A stretch of DNA of 64,000 nt, taken from the NCBI GenBank assembly GCA_031290575.1, contig JAITNH010000006.1:62001-126000 (forward strand), read 5' to 3'. The translations under genes and the position numbers were made by a program. The notes below the pieces were generated by a model. That model ran no database searches. It was given only the letters and a program-made list of their open reading frames with translations, and had not been told where the DNA came from. The stretch comes from Endomicrobium sp. Its GTDB lineage: Bacteria > Elusimicrobiota > Endomicrobiia > Endomicrobiales > Endomicrobiaceae. Shown here piece after piece: positions 38,369-47,241 of this stretch; the first letter of the stretch is position 1; each line of letters begins with the position of its first letter.

Positions 38369-38399
38369 TTGCAATTTTTATGTCTAAAAATGTTATAAT
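38369..38399 (+). promoter_or_regulatory. Promoter candidate (extended -10) for the M42 peptidase gene
   Basis: TTGCAA (38369-38374), 19 bases, then TGTTATAAT with a TG extended -10 and perfect TATAAT (38394-38399). It lies about 50 bases before ATG 38451 and after the palindromic terminator. The rest of 38075-38450 shows no gene. Confidence 0.5.
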
Positions 38400-38450
38400 A
38401 AATACTTTCACATGATTAATATAGAAATTTATATAAGGGAGATAAGTAGT

Positions 38451-39503
38451 ATGGAACAATTGCTTAGAGATTTATTGGTATCAGATGGGATTTCTGGATA
38501 TGAAGATAATATTGCAAAAATTATGATTAAATCTCTTTCAAAAATATGTGATAATATTGTAACCGATAATTTTGGTAATGTTATTGCTGAAATAGGCAAA
38601 GGCGAAAAAAAAATAATGATTGTAGCACATATGGATGAAGTTGGTATGCTTGTAAAATATATCAACGAAAAAGGGTATATATATTTTATTAAAGTTGGTG
38701 CTATAAATGATTCTATTCTCCCTGGTAAAATAGTAAAAATAATAAATAAAAAAGGTAAACATATAACGGGGGTAATAGCGACAAAACCGCCTCATATAAT
38801 GACAAATAAAGAATTAAACCAGTTAATTAAGCACACTGATATGTTTATAGATATAGGTTTTTCTTCTAGAGAGGATGTATTAAAAGTTATAGATATAGGA
38901 GATCAGATAATTTTTGAGCCTAATGCGGGTGTTTTAAATGATGATCTTTATTATGGAAAGGCTGCAGATAACAGAATAGGTTGTTATGCAATGATAAAAA
39001 CTATGGAAGTTTTATCAAAATTACAAGATTTTAATGCTAAGGTCTATGCATGTGCCACTGTACAAGAAGAAGTAGGATTAAAAGGCGGAAAAACATCATC
39101 TTTCAAATTAAATCCAGATTTTGCTCTTATTATGGATACCACCATAGCTGGAGATATGCCTGGTATTGAAGAAAAACTTTCAATTTTGAAACTTGGAAAA
39201 GGCGTAGCTATAACTATGATAGAATCTTCAGGAAGAGGAACCATAGTTCCTCGGAAGGTGCGCAAGATTATACTTGAAACTGCAGTAGAAAATAAAATAC
39301 CTCACCAAATAGATATAGTTGAAGGAGGCATGACGGATGGGGCATTAATATATGCAAACAGAGAAGGCATTCTTACAGGCATCTTAAGCATTCCTGTAAG
39401 ATACATTCATGCACCAACATCAGTTTTCAATATCAGAGATGTAAATTCAGCTATTGATTTAGCAGTTAAAATAATAGAAAAGCAATTGAAAAACTTTGTT
39501 TAA
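38451..39503 (+). CDS. M42-family aminopeptidase (glutamyl aminopeptidase-like)
   Basis: Cytoplasmic dinuclear zinc/cobalt peptidase that trims peptides. VAHMDEVGMLV (His, Asp), KAADNRIGCYAM (bridging Asp), TVQEEVGLKGG (general base Glu-Glu), MDTTIAGDMPG (Asp) and IPVRYIHAPTSV (His) supply the full metal set. AAGGGAGA (38435-38442) supports ATG 38451, giving 350 aa, normal for the tetrahedral M42 group; the frame is open upstream to 38412. Substrate preference is not predictable. Confidence 0.92.
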   Translation: MEQLLRDLLVSDGISGYEDNIAKIMIKSLSKICDNIVTDNFGNVIAEIGKGEKKIMIVAHMDEVGMLVKYINEKGYIYFIKVGAINDSILPGKIVKIINKKGKHITGVIATKPPHIMTNKELNQLIKHTDMFIDIGFSSREDVLKVIDIGDQIIFEPNAGVLNDDLYYGKAADNRIGCYAMIKTMEVLSKLQDFNAKVYACATVQEEVGLKGGKTSSFKLNPDFALIMDTTIAGDMPGIEEKLSILKLGKGVAITMIESSGRGTIVPRKVRKIILETAVENKIPHQIDIVEGGMTDGALIYANREGILTGILSIPVRYIHAPTSVFNIRDVNSAIDLAVKIIEKQLKNFV

Positions 39504-39712
39504 TTTTTGTGCTCTTACGAAAACTAATTGAAAAGTTGTGTTCTGGTTCGAGTGATAGGTATTTATCATAGGATCGTTTTGCAATGGATTTGTTAAAGAT
39601 GATAAATTAAAAAATCAATTTCAAAATAAATAATGAATTGCCTGATCATTTTAAAAAAAATCTTTAAGCTAGCTGTATGAATTATTTTTTTAGTTGGTTT
39701 GCTGTGTGATGA

Positions 39713-41068
39713 ATGCGTTATATTGTGATATACATGAAAATAAAGATTCCTAAAAGATACAAATCAATAATTTATAAAATATATGTTATGTTAAAAGATA
39801 ATAAATTTGATGCGTATATTGTGGGTGGTTTTGTAAGGGATTTGTTTATTGGCAGAGACCCTAAAGATTTAGATATAGTTGTTTGTACAAAAAAAACTGA
39901 TAAAGATAGGCAATTGTCGGGAATAAATTTTGCTAAAAATCTCGCAAAAAGATATAAACTTCGCGAGCCTATTGTATTTGAGAAGTTTGGCACAGCTAGA
40001 TTGTTAATAGATGGTGAAGTAGTTGAGTTTGTGATGCCCAGAAAAGAAGAATATTGTGATTTAAACTCTAGAAATCCTGTTACACAGCTTGCATCTTTGG
40101 AAGAGGATGCTTTGCGTCGCGATTTTACAATAAATGCTTTATTTTTAAGAATTATTGATCTAAAAGTTCTAGATTTTACTTCACGGGGACTTGATGATAT
40201 TAAAAATAAAATAATACGAGTAACGAATACTTCAAATGCCAAAATAATATTTCACCAAGATCCTTTAAGAATATTGCGTGCTATACGACAAAGCTTGCAA
40301 TTGGGTTTTGTTATTGAAAATGACACATATAATGCTATGAGGATTTCGTTTCAAAGGATAAGGATTGTTTCTCATGAACGTATAAGAGATGAGCTGAATA
40401 AAATTTTATTAGAACAAGCTCCATCAAAAGCATTTGTTGTAATGGATAGGATTAATTTATTAACAGAAATTTTACCAGAAATAGCAAGATTAAAAAAAAT
40501 AAAATTGCCATTTAACCTTATTGATGATGCCTTTGTTCATACTTTGGAGGTTTTGGATAGAACAAAGAGTATTCTTGTTTTAAGAATGGCGGCTTTGTTG
40601 CATAGTGTAGTGGAATATGGGGTGTGTGAAAAAACCGAAAATATTTTGGAAAGATTTAAATATTCAAAAAAATTTATAAGAAAAACTATATCGATTATAC
40701 AGAATTATGCATGTTTCAAAATGTGTTCTGGTGATTTGACGGATGTTGCAATTCATAGATTTATTAAAAGATGTGGGGAAGAATTTGATTTGATAATGGA
40801 ATTTTCAAAGGCGTATTATGGTAAAGATAGCAATGATAAAAAATTTGTTAAAATTAAAAATAGAATTGACAAGATAAAATTAAAAAATATGTTGTATTCT
40901 GGTGTGCAGTTGTTTTCGGGAAATGATTTAATGAAAATTTTTAATAAATCTACTGGAAAATGGATAAAAGATGTAAAAAATCAAATAGAAGAGATGCAGA
41001 TTGAAAACCCATATCTTACGAAAGAAGAAGCAATAAAAGCTTTAAAAATTTCGAAAAATTTATTATAA
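39713..41068 (+). CDS. tRNA nucleotidyltransferase / poly(A) polymerase family protein
   Basis: Class II nucleotidyltransferase that adds CCA (or A) to RNA 3' ends. IVGGFVRDLFIGRDPKDLDIVV (split: GGFVRD and DLDIVV) is the catalytic motif, then ALRRDFTINALF, RGLDDIKNKIIR, DPLRILRAIRQ and ERIRDELNKILL. The C-terminal HD region is degenerate: HTLEVLDR is present but LLHD reads LLHS. 451 aa. tRNA-Asn in this window lacks an encoded CCA, so a CCA-adding enzyme is required; CCA addition versus polyadenylation cannot be told apart here. Start 39713 or ATG 39734; no clear ribosome-binding site. Confidence 0.85.
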   Translation: MRYIVIYMKIKIPKRYKSIIYKIYVMLKDNKFDAYIVGGFVRDLFIGRDPKDLDIVVCTKKTDKDRQLSGINFAKNLAKRYKLREPIVFEKFGTARLLIDGEVVEFVMPRKEEYCDLNSRNPVTQLASLEEDALRRDFTINALFLRIIDLKVLDFTSRGLDDIKNKIIRVTNTSNAKIIFHQDPLRILRAIRQSLQLGFVIENDTYNAMRISFQRIRIVSHERIRDELNKILLEQAPSKAFVVMDRINLLTEILPEIARLKKIKLPFNLIDDAFVHTLEVLDRTKSILVLRMAALLHSVVEYGVCEKTENILERFKYSKKFIRKTISIIQNYACFKMCSGDLTDVAIHRFIKRCGEEFDLIMEFSKAYYGKDSNDKKFVKIKNRIDKIKLKNMLYSGVQLFSGNDLMKIFNKSTGKWIKDVKNQIEEMQIENPYLTKEEAIKALKISKNLL

Positions 41069-41087
41069 GATTGTGTTGTATAATGTG

Positions 41088-41111
41088 AATGTTTATTTTA
41101 TAAACATTTTT
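41088..41111 (+). terminator. Terminator between the convergent nucleotidyltransferase and queD genes
   Basis: AATGTTTAT (41088-41096), a TTT loop and ATAAACATT (41100-41108) followed by TTT; a 9-bp stem 20 bases after the nucleotidyltransferase stop. The stem is symmetric and might serve queD from the other side as well. Confidence 0.5.
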
Positions 41112-41207
41112 GAGGATTGATAAGCTTTTATATATTTTATATTTTTGGTGTTGTAGTTTTGATTTGATAAAATGGATTTCTTAGTGAAATGAATTGAACC
41201 TATTTAA

Positions 41208-41576
41208 TTATATGGTTACAGTTGCTGATGAAGACTCACTTTCCCAGACTTCAACTTCATGAATTTTTGCATTTTCAGTTTCTACAAATTTGAGCTGTTC
41301 TATAATAAATAATGCTATATTTTCTGATGTAGGATTAATATTGTTAAAAGGATCGATATCATTTAAAAATTTATGATCTAAATAGGCTATAATTTTGTTC
41401 ATATGTTTTTTTATATTTCCAAAATCTATAAGCATGCCTGTGTTATCCAATTTTGATCCCGAAAAAACTGCTTTTATTTTCCAATTATGTCCGTGCAGAT
41501 TTTCACATTTACCCTTATATTCTCTTAAACAATGTGCCGAAGCAAATTTTCTTGTAACAGAAATTTTATATTTCAT
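41208..41576 (-). CDS. queD: 6-carboxy-tetrahydropterin synthase / PTPS family protein
   Basis: Second step of queuosine precursor synthesis (7,8-dihydroneopterin triphosphate to 6-carboxytetrahydropterin). FASAHCL (zinc His), the active-site Cys and zinc pair in KCENLHGHNW, and the C-terminal EVEVWESESS match QueD. 122 aa is normal. The GGAG that ends murI serves as the ribosome-binding site six bases upstream. Last gene of the long minus-strand unit; no other queuosine genes are visible here, so a biopterin-related role cannot be excluded. Confidence 0.88.
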   Translation of the reverse strand: MKYKISVTRKFASAHCLREYKGKCENLHGHNWKIKAVFSGSKLDNTGMLIDFGNIKKHMNKIIAYLDHKFLNDIDPFNNINPTSENIALFIIEQLKFVETENAKIHEVEVWESESSSATVTI

Positions 41577-41582
41577 TTTTAT

Positions 41583-42410
41583 TCACTCCAATTCTATTTT
41601 TTTTACATCTAATATTTTTTTTGAGAAAAAACGATTACCTATTTTTCGAAATTTTTCAGGATTATCGCTAACATAAAACTTCGAAAATTTTTTACCTTTT
41701 CTATTGGCAATTAAAGATTGTTTATTTAGAATGTTTTTTACTTCATGTGCTGTAACTATAGCCGAATCTATCAATACAACACCTTCTCCAGTGTTTTTCT
41801 TTAATATTTTTTTTAAGAGAGGATAATGTGTGCACCCTAGAACAATTGTATCAATTTTTTTATTCAAAAGAGGTTGTATATATATTTTGACTATACTGTC
41901 TGTAATTTTAGAGTTAACCAAACCTTCTTCCACGAGAGGAACAAACAGTGGGCAAATCTGTTGATATACAGTGGCCTTTAAAAATTTATTTATTTCCTTA
42001 GGGTAAGAGTTGCTATTTATAGTACCTTCTGTACCTATAATTCCTATTTTTTTGTTTTTTGATATATGAGCTGCAGCCCTTGCTCCTGGACCTATTACAC
42101 CTATTATTGGTATTTTTGATGTTTTTTGTAAAGCAGATAGGGCAAATGCAGAAGCCGTATTACATGCTATAACAATTAACTTTACTTTATTCTTTAATAA
42201 AAATGATGTTATTTTTTTTGAAAATTTTATTACTGTATTTTTTGATTTGGTACCATACGGCACATGTGCCGTATCACCAAAATAAATAAGATTTTCTAAA
42301 GGAAGAATTTTGTTTATAGCACTCATAACAGTAAGTCCGCCAAATCCAGAATCAAAAATTCCTATAGGATGATTATTGTTTAGTATTTTGCTCTTTTGCT
42401 TTTTTTGCAT
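41583..42410 (-). CDS. murI: Glutamate racemase
   Basis: Makes D-glutamate for peptidoglycan. GIFDSGFGGLTV (catalytic Asp region), YFGDTAHVPYGTK, IACNTASAFAL (first Cys), VPLVEEG and VLGCTHYPLL (second Cys) are in the standard order. 275 aa. The ATG at 42410 lies 38 bases inside the preceding amidase gene and lacks a strong ribosome-binding site; no in-frame start exists downstream before the motif, so the overlap is real. Confidence 0.95.
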   Translation of the reverse strand: MQKKQKSKILNNNHPIGIFDSGFGGLTVMSAINKILPLENLIYFGDTAHVPYGTKSKNTVIKFSKKITSFLLKNKVKLIVIACNTASAFALSALQKTSKIPIIGVIGPGARAAAHISKNKKIGIIGTEGTINSNSYPKEINKFLKATVYQQICPLFVPLVEEGLVNSKITDSIVKIYIQPLLNKKIDTIVLGCTHYPLLKKILKKNTGEGVVLIDSAIVTAHEVKNILNKQSLIANRKGKKFSKFYVSDNPEKFRKIGNRFFSKKILDVKKIELE

Positions 42411-44100
42411 AATATTTAACTACTCCTTCATAAATGGAGTTAGCTATTGCAGTACGAAATTTTTTTGATTTGAGTTTTTCTTCTTCATGATAATTACTCA
42501 AAAAAGCACTTTCTACAAGTACTGCAGGCATTTGCGTTCCTCTAAGAACATAAAAATTAGCTTGTTTTACACCTCTATTTGGTATTTTAAGCCTGACTGA
42601 CGTTTCTGCTGCTATAAAACCACTAAGTTCTGATGATTCATTCATATATTCTGTAACAGTCATGGACCAAAACATATTTTCAAGTAAAGCACGTTTTTTA
42701 CTTGATATATCTTCTAATTCTAAAACAGAATTTTCAAGATTTGCTGTAGCGGCGGCTTCTGAATCTGTAGCGTTTTCTGATAAAAAATAAATTTCAAAAC
42801 CGTTTGCGTTTCTGTTAGAATTTGCATTGCAGTGTATAGATATAAACAAATCCGAACCATGTTTTTTGGCAACATTTGTTCTTTCGGCGAGGGGAATGAA
42901 AGTATCGTCTTTTCTTGTTAAAATTGTTTCGTAATTATCGTCATTATCAAAAAATGATTTAAGTTCATACACTATTTTGAGATTTATGTCTTTTTCTTTC
43001 GTTCCGTTTGCTCCTATAGCTCCTGGATCTTGTCCTCCATGTCCTGCATCAAGAACTATGATTTTTTTACGTTTATAAGAATTTTCTTCCCTATCTATAT
43101 TTTTAGGAACCATGTTTATTACTGTAGTTTCGGTTTTGTCAATTATATTATTAGTATGTTCGAATTTTGTAATAGGGATTCTCGTAAGATCTTTATCTTT
43201 TTCGTCATTTTCGCTTATAGACACAATTTCATTTGTTTTTGCCTGCCCATATTCCGTGGTAATAGTATTAGGTTTTTCAGGTTCTGTTGCAATAGCTCTT
43301 GTAAAATTAGATAGATTATCGATGTCTTTAGAATGAGTAATGTCAATAGATATTGAATTTTGCTTTGAAAGGATTGATGTTTTAACAAATTGAGGTTTTT
43401 GTTCTAGATTAATTTTTATTATAGTGTATTTCCCTTGTGTATCATATTGTAAATCTTTAATAATGCCGTTGTTTACATTGATAAAATTGTATTGAGCTTT
43501 ACATTTTGATATTTTTAAGGTTATAGTTTTTGAAAGTATTGAAGTAGTGTATGATAATGGTTTATCAAGTTGTATAAGAATTTGAGTGTTTTCTGGTTTT
43601 GTAAAGTATTTTATGCTAAAAATATTTTGGCGATGTATTACGTTCAATACTAAATATGATGGTTCCAATTTGGTATCAGCTTCAGCTATTTTTGAAAAAT
43701 CTTGACAAGTAAAAATTTCTGATGGAATATATACATCGTTTTTTGCTGATAAAGATGGCAATTGCATTCTTTTTAATTTTTTTTCGAATATGACTTCTTT
43801 ACTGTTTGCTTTAATAGTAACCTTCCCATTATTTAGATGCATTGTTATTTGTGAATTCATATGCTTCCATTCAAGAGAAGCGTTATAAATTTTGGCGATT
43901 TCTCTAACAGAAAAATATTTTGTATGGTTTGATATTTTATAAACCTTTACTCCATGAAAAATTTTTCCATCAATAATTACATTTATAGCTTGTGAAGAAA
44001 CATCTCCTTTCTTTGTCGTGTAAGAATAAGAATATGTTGTAAAAAGCAGTACTAATGATAAAAACAACAAAGTTGTCAATTTTTTCATACAATTATTCAT
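42373..44100 (-). CDS. N-acetylmuramoyl-L-alanine amidase with AMIN-like N-terminal domain
   Basis: Periplasmic zinc amidase that splits peptidoglycan cross-bridges, probably at division. A signal peptide (MKKLTTLLFLSLVLLFTTYSYS), a copper-amine-oxidase-like beta domain (about 35-150), an AMIN-type segment (about 150-270), a low-complexity linker, and Amidase_3 with VLDAGHGGQDPGA, EIKD-like TKEKDINLK, SIHCNA and VESAFLSN (zinc His, Glu, His and catalytic Glu). 575 aa. Start ATG 44100 overlaps the rpe stop (ATGA); ATG 44088 is closer to the signal peptide. Confidence 0.92.
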   Translation of the reverse strand: MNNCMKKLTTLLFLSLVLLFTTYSYSYTTKKGDVSSQAINVIIDGKIFHGVKVYKISNHTKYFSVREIAKIYNASLEWKHMNSQITMHLNNGKVTIKANSKEVIFEKKLKRMQLPSLSAKNDVYIPSEIFTCQDFSKIAEADTKLEPSYLVLNVIHRQNIFSIKYFTKPENTQILIQLDKPLSYTTSILSKTITLKISKCKAQYNFINVNNGIIKDLQYDTQGKYTIIKINLEQKPQFVKTSILSKQNSISIDITHSKDIDNLSNFTRAIATEPEKPNTITTEYGQAKTNEIVSISENDEKDKDLTRIPITKFEHTNNIIDKTETTVINMVPKNIDREENSYKRKKIIVLDAGHGGQDPGAIGANGTKEKDINLKIVYELKSFFDNDDNYETILTRKDDTFIPLAERTNVAKKHGSDLFISIHCNANSNRNANGFEIYFLSENATDSEAAATANLENSVLELEDISSKKRALLENMFWSMTVTEYMNESSELSGFIAAETSVRLKIPNRGVKQANFYVLRGTQMPAVLVESAFLSNYHEEEKLKSKKFRTAIANSIYEGVVKYYAKKAKEQNTKQ

Positions 44101-44747
44101 ATAAAAAGAGATTTTATACGTTCTGTAATATTTTTATCCGAAAAAACATAATCTCCGCTAACTAATACATCAGCTCCGGAATTAATACAAATAGATGAAG
44201 TTTTCGAATTTATTCCTCCATCAATTTCTATAATACAGTTGTATTTGTTTTTATCAATCAATTCCCTTAAAAATTTTATTTTTGGAACCATTTTTTCCAT
44301 AAACGATTGTCCGCCAAATCCAGGTTCAACAGTCATAATTAAAACTAAATCAATACAAGAGAGCAGGCTTTTTATTTCAGAAACATCTGTATTTGGTTTT
44401 ATTGATATACCAACTTTGATTTTCGAGGATTTTATATCTTCTATAAGTTTATTCTTATCAGTATTAATTTCAGCATGAAAAGTTATTAAATCCGCACCAG
44501 CTTTTTGAAACTCACGCCAATATTTTTCAGGATTTGTTATCATAAGATGTACATCAAAAAATAACTTTGTTATTTTTCTTAGTGATCTTACGACAGCTGG
44601 ACCTACTGTAATGTTTGGTACAAAATGTCCATCCATTACATCAATGTGAATCCACTGAGCAGGTGTTTTCTCTATCATATTTATATCACGTTTTAATGTT
44701 GCGAAATTTGCAGATAAAATTGATGGAGCGATAATAATTTTTTTCAT
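44097..44747 (-). CDS. rpe: Ribulose-phosphate 3-epimerase
   Basis: Interconverts ribulose 5-phosphate and xylulose 5-phosphate in the pentose phosphate pathway. IAPSILSANF, HIDVMDGHFVPN, VHLMITNP, MTVEPGFGGQSF and EIDGGIN show the metal and phosphate-binding residues. 216 aa is normal. The stop overlaps the amidase start by four bases and the PASTA gene ends 12 bases upstream of its ATG. Confidence 0.95.
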   Translation of the reverse strand: MKKIIIAPSILSANFATLKRDINMIEKTPAQWIHIDVMDGHFVPNITVGPAVVRSLRKITKLFFDVHLMITNPEKYWREFQKAGADLITFHAEINTDKNKLIEDIKSSKIKVGISIKPNTDVSEIKSLLSCIDLVLIMTVEPGFGGQSFMEKMVPKIKFLRELIDKNKYNCIIEIDGGINSKTSSICINSGADVLVSGDYVFSDKNITERIKSLFI

Positions 44748-44759
44748 TTTTATTCCAAT

Positions 44760-45506
44760 TTAAACTGTATTTGTAGCAATATACAAATCTATATTTTTCG
44801 CACTTGTTATATCTGTATCATACTTGGGAAACTGTTTTATAATAATGTTTTTTGAGCTTAGAGCAAGATTATTAGCAGATATCTCTTCATTTATAATATT
44901 TAAATTGATTCCATAGTGTAATGCCCACATTTTTGCTTCTTTAAGCGTTTTATTCATAAAATCTGGCATAAGAATTATGTTTTCTGGAGGAAATCCATCA
45001 GAAACAACGATATTTACAAGAGAAGTTTTATCTGTTTTAGAACCTGCTACAATATCTTGGGAGATAATTATATCTTTTTCTGTTACCAGTGAAAATTTCC
45101 TTGAAACTTCACCTATGATCAAAGATGAATATCTTAAAGTTATATCTGCAGAACGAACAGTTTGTCCTACAATATTTGGAACACATATTATTTCTCTACC
45201 CTGACTTATCGTTACTCTGATAATTCTTCCTTCTCTAACTTTCATTCCTACTGCTGGTTTTTGTCTTAAGACTATTCCTGCTTTAAAATTTTGACTCTTC
45301 TCTTCAGCTTCCTTTTGAAGTCCAAAACCGTCCCTTGAAAGTTTATCCAATGCATCATAAATATTTTTACCTACAATACTTGGAACAACAACTTCCTTTT
45401 TGTTGTGAACTAAAGATTTCATAACCATGTTGAATGCAAAATAAATCGCATTGCCTACAATTAGTGTCGCAACAAATAGTCTAAATTTCTTGTTTAATAA
45501 AAGCAC
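44760..45506 (-). CDS. PASTA-domain membrane-anchored protein
   Basis: 248 aa: a short cytoplasmic start, one membrane span (about residues 9-30), then three PASTA repeats of about 65 residues (beginning VVVPSIVGKNIYDALDKL, ICVPNIVGQTVRSADITL, ILMPDFMNKTLKEAKMWA). PASTA modules bind peptidoglycan or muropeptides in other proteins. There is no kinase or transpeptidase domain, so this is a periplasmic wall sensor or scaffold of unknown partner. Start is GTG 45506 with AGGGAAAGA upstream. It sits beside rpe, amidase and murI. Confidence 0.82.
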   Translation of the reverse strand: MLLLNKKFRLFVATLIVGNAIYFAFNMVMKSLVHNKKEVVVPSIVGKNIYDALDKLSRDGFGLQKEAEEKSQNFKAGIVLRQKPAVGMKVREGRIIRVTISQGREIICVPNIVGQTVRSADITLRYSSLIIGEVSRKFSLVTEKDIIISQDIVAGSKTDKTSLVNIVVSDGFPPENIILMPDFMNKTLKEAKMWALHYGINLNIINEEISANNLALSSKNIIIKQFPKYDTDITSAKNIDLYIATNTV

Positions 45507-45603
45507 TCTTTCCCTTTAAAAAATACACATTATTAAATGCATTTTTTTCTTAGAATGTCATTAGCGACAACGTTAGTGAATAAAGCTTCAAGTTATAATA
45601 AAA

Positions 45604-46602
45604 TTATTTTTTTGTCCATGACATCTTGGAACGTAACCTCGCTCCAATTTTTTCTATAAGTCTTTCGCTTATTTCTTTTCTTTTTTTGTTAAAGAAATGT
45701 CTGCCAGTATTATTTTCTTCAAGCCAATTAATTGCAAATTTCCCAGATTGAATATCTGTTAGAATATTTTTCATTTCCGCTTTTATTGTATCATTTATTA
45801 CTCTCTTTCCAGTTACATATTCACCATATTCTGCTGTATCGGAAATTGAATAGTTCATTTTACTAAATCCGCCTTCAAAAATTAAATCAATGATTAGTTT
45901 TATTTCATGACAACATTCAAAATATGCGATTTCGGGTTGATATCCTGCTGCTACGAGAGTTTCAAATCCTGCGTTAATAAGTTCAACTACACCGCCACAA
46001 AGAACGGCCTGCTCGCCGAATAAATCTGTTTCGGTTTCTTCTTTAAAAGTTGTTTCAAGAACTCCACCTCTTGTACCTCCTATACCCTTTGCATAAGCAA
46101 GGGCCAAGCATTTCGCTTTACCGCTTGCGTTTTGTTCTACAGCTATTAAACACGGAACGCCTTTTCCTTCTTCGTATTGTCTTCTTACTAAATGACCAGG
46201 GCCTTTAGGTGCAATCATAACTACATCCAGGTCTTTTGTAGGCAAAATTTGTTTAAAACGTACATTAAAACCGTGAGAAAAACTTAAAACTATATCTTTT
46301 TTAATGTTAGGTTTTATATCTTCTTCCCACGCCTTTCTTTGTAGTTCGTCAGGTAAAAGAATATGTATCCATTCTGCTTGTTTAACAGCTTCAGCAATAC
46401 TTACCGGCTTCCATCCGTCTTCGATGGCTTTTTCATAATTATATCCACCTGGTCTTTGCGCGACAACAACGTTTAGACCTGAATCTCTAAGATTTAAAGC
46501 ATGCGCATGTCCTTGACTTCCATAACCTAAAATAGCAATAGTTTTCCCCTTTAAAAAATTTAAATCTGCATCATTTTCATAATACATTTTCGCTTCTGTC
46601 AT
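45604..46602 (-). CDS. ilvC: Ketol-acid reductoisomerase
   Basis: Isomerises and reduces acetolactate/acetohydroxybutyrate with NADPH in branched-chain amino acid synthesis. [15 protein letters not shown] (Rossmann motif near residue 20), [29 protein letters not shown] and the C-terminal metal residues [10 protein letters not shown] and ECCHE are conserved. 332 aa is class I. Overlaps ilvN by four bases. Confidence 0.96.
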   Translation of the reverse strand: MTEAKMYYENDADLNFLKGKTIAILGYGSQGHAHALNLRDSGLNVVVAQRPGGYNYEKAIEDGWKPVSIAEAVKQAEWIHILLPDELQRKAWEEDIKPNIKKDIVLSFSHGFNVRFKQILPTKDLDVVMIAPKGPGHLVRRQYEEGKGVPCLIAVEQNASGKAKCLALAYAKGIGGTRGGVLETTFKEETETDLFGEQAVLCGGVVELINAGFETLVAAGYQPEIAYFECCHEIKLIIDLIFEGGFSKMNYSISDTAEYGEYVTGKRVINDTIKAEMKNILTDIQSGKFAINWLEENNTGRHFFNKKRKEISERLIEKIGARLRSKMSWTKK

Positions 46603-47120
46603 TTTTGTCTCTCCTTTTCTATCTTTACCTTATTGATTTTGTTAATATGATCACATCCTAAAACAATAGCACCTGTTCTACATGTTTCTTTTACGCCGTA
46701 TGGTATAAGTAATTTCGTGAAGGCATTAATTTTTTCATTATCACCAGTTATTTCTGCGATTATTGAATCACGTAATATATCTATAATTCTTGCCCTAAAA
46801 GCACCTACCAATCGTATAATTTCATCACGAGTGGACTTGGTTGAATTTATTTTTATAAGAGCTAGTCTTCTTTCGATATATTCACCGTTGTTGAAATTGT
46901 GAACTTTTATGACATCAACAAGCTTATTTAATTGCTTTGTAATCTGCTCGATGATAGAATCATTGCCTTTAACAACAATGGTCATTTTTGAGATTACAGG
47001 GTCCTCGGTCTCACTCACTGAAAGCGAATCTATATTAAATCCACGGGCCGCAAAAAGTGTTGATATTCTTGCTAAAACACCAAATTTATTTTCTACTAAA
47101 ACTGAAACCATATGACGCAT
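46599..47120 (-). CDS. ilvN: Acetolactate synthase, small (regulatory) subunit
   Basis: Regulates the large subunit, usually through valine binding. The ACT domain starts at [21 protein letters not shown] with [15 protein letters not shown], followed by a C-terminal domain. 173 aa is normal. GGAGGTGA lies 11 bases before ATG 47120. Its stop overlaps the ilvC start, and ilvB lies 121 bp upstream on the same strand. Confidence 0.95.
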   Translation of the reverse strand: MRHMVSVLVENKFGVLARISTLFAARGFNIDSLSVSETEDPVISKMTIVVKGNDSIIEQITKQLNKLVDVIKVHNFNNGEYIERRLALIKINSTKSTRDEIIRLVGAFRARIIDILRDSIIAEITGDNEKINAFTKLLIPYGVKETCRTGAIVLGCDHINKINKVKIEKERQK

Positions 47121-47241
47121 ACTGCCATTTCACCTCCAATCAATGAAATTATAAAAAGTTTTATTCTTGTATTGAAATTCACTCACCTGATGTTAATAGC
47201 TTTAGAATTATTTCGCAACAGCTTTTGCATTTTAAAAAGAT

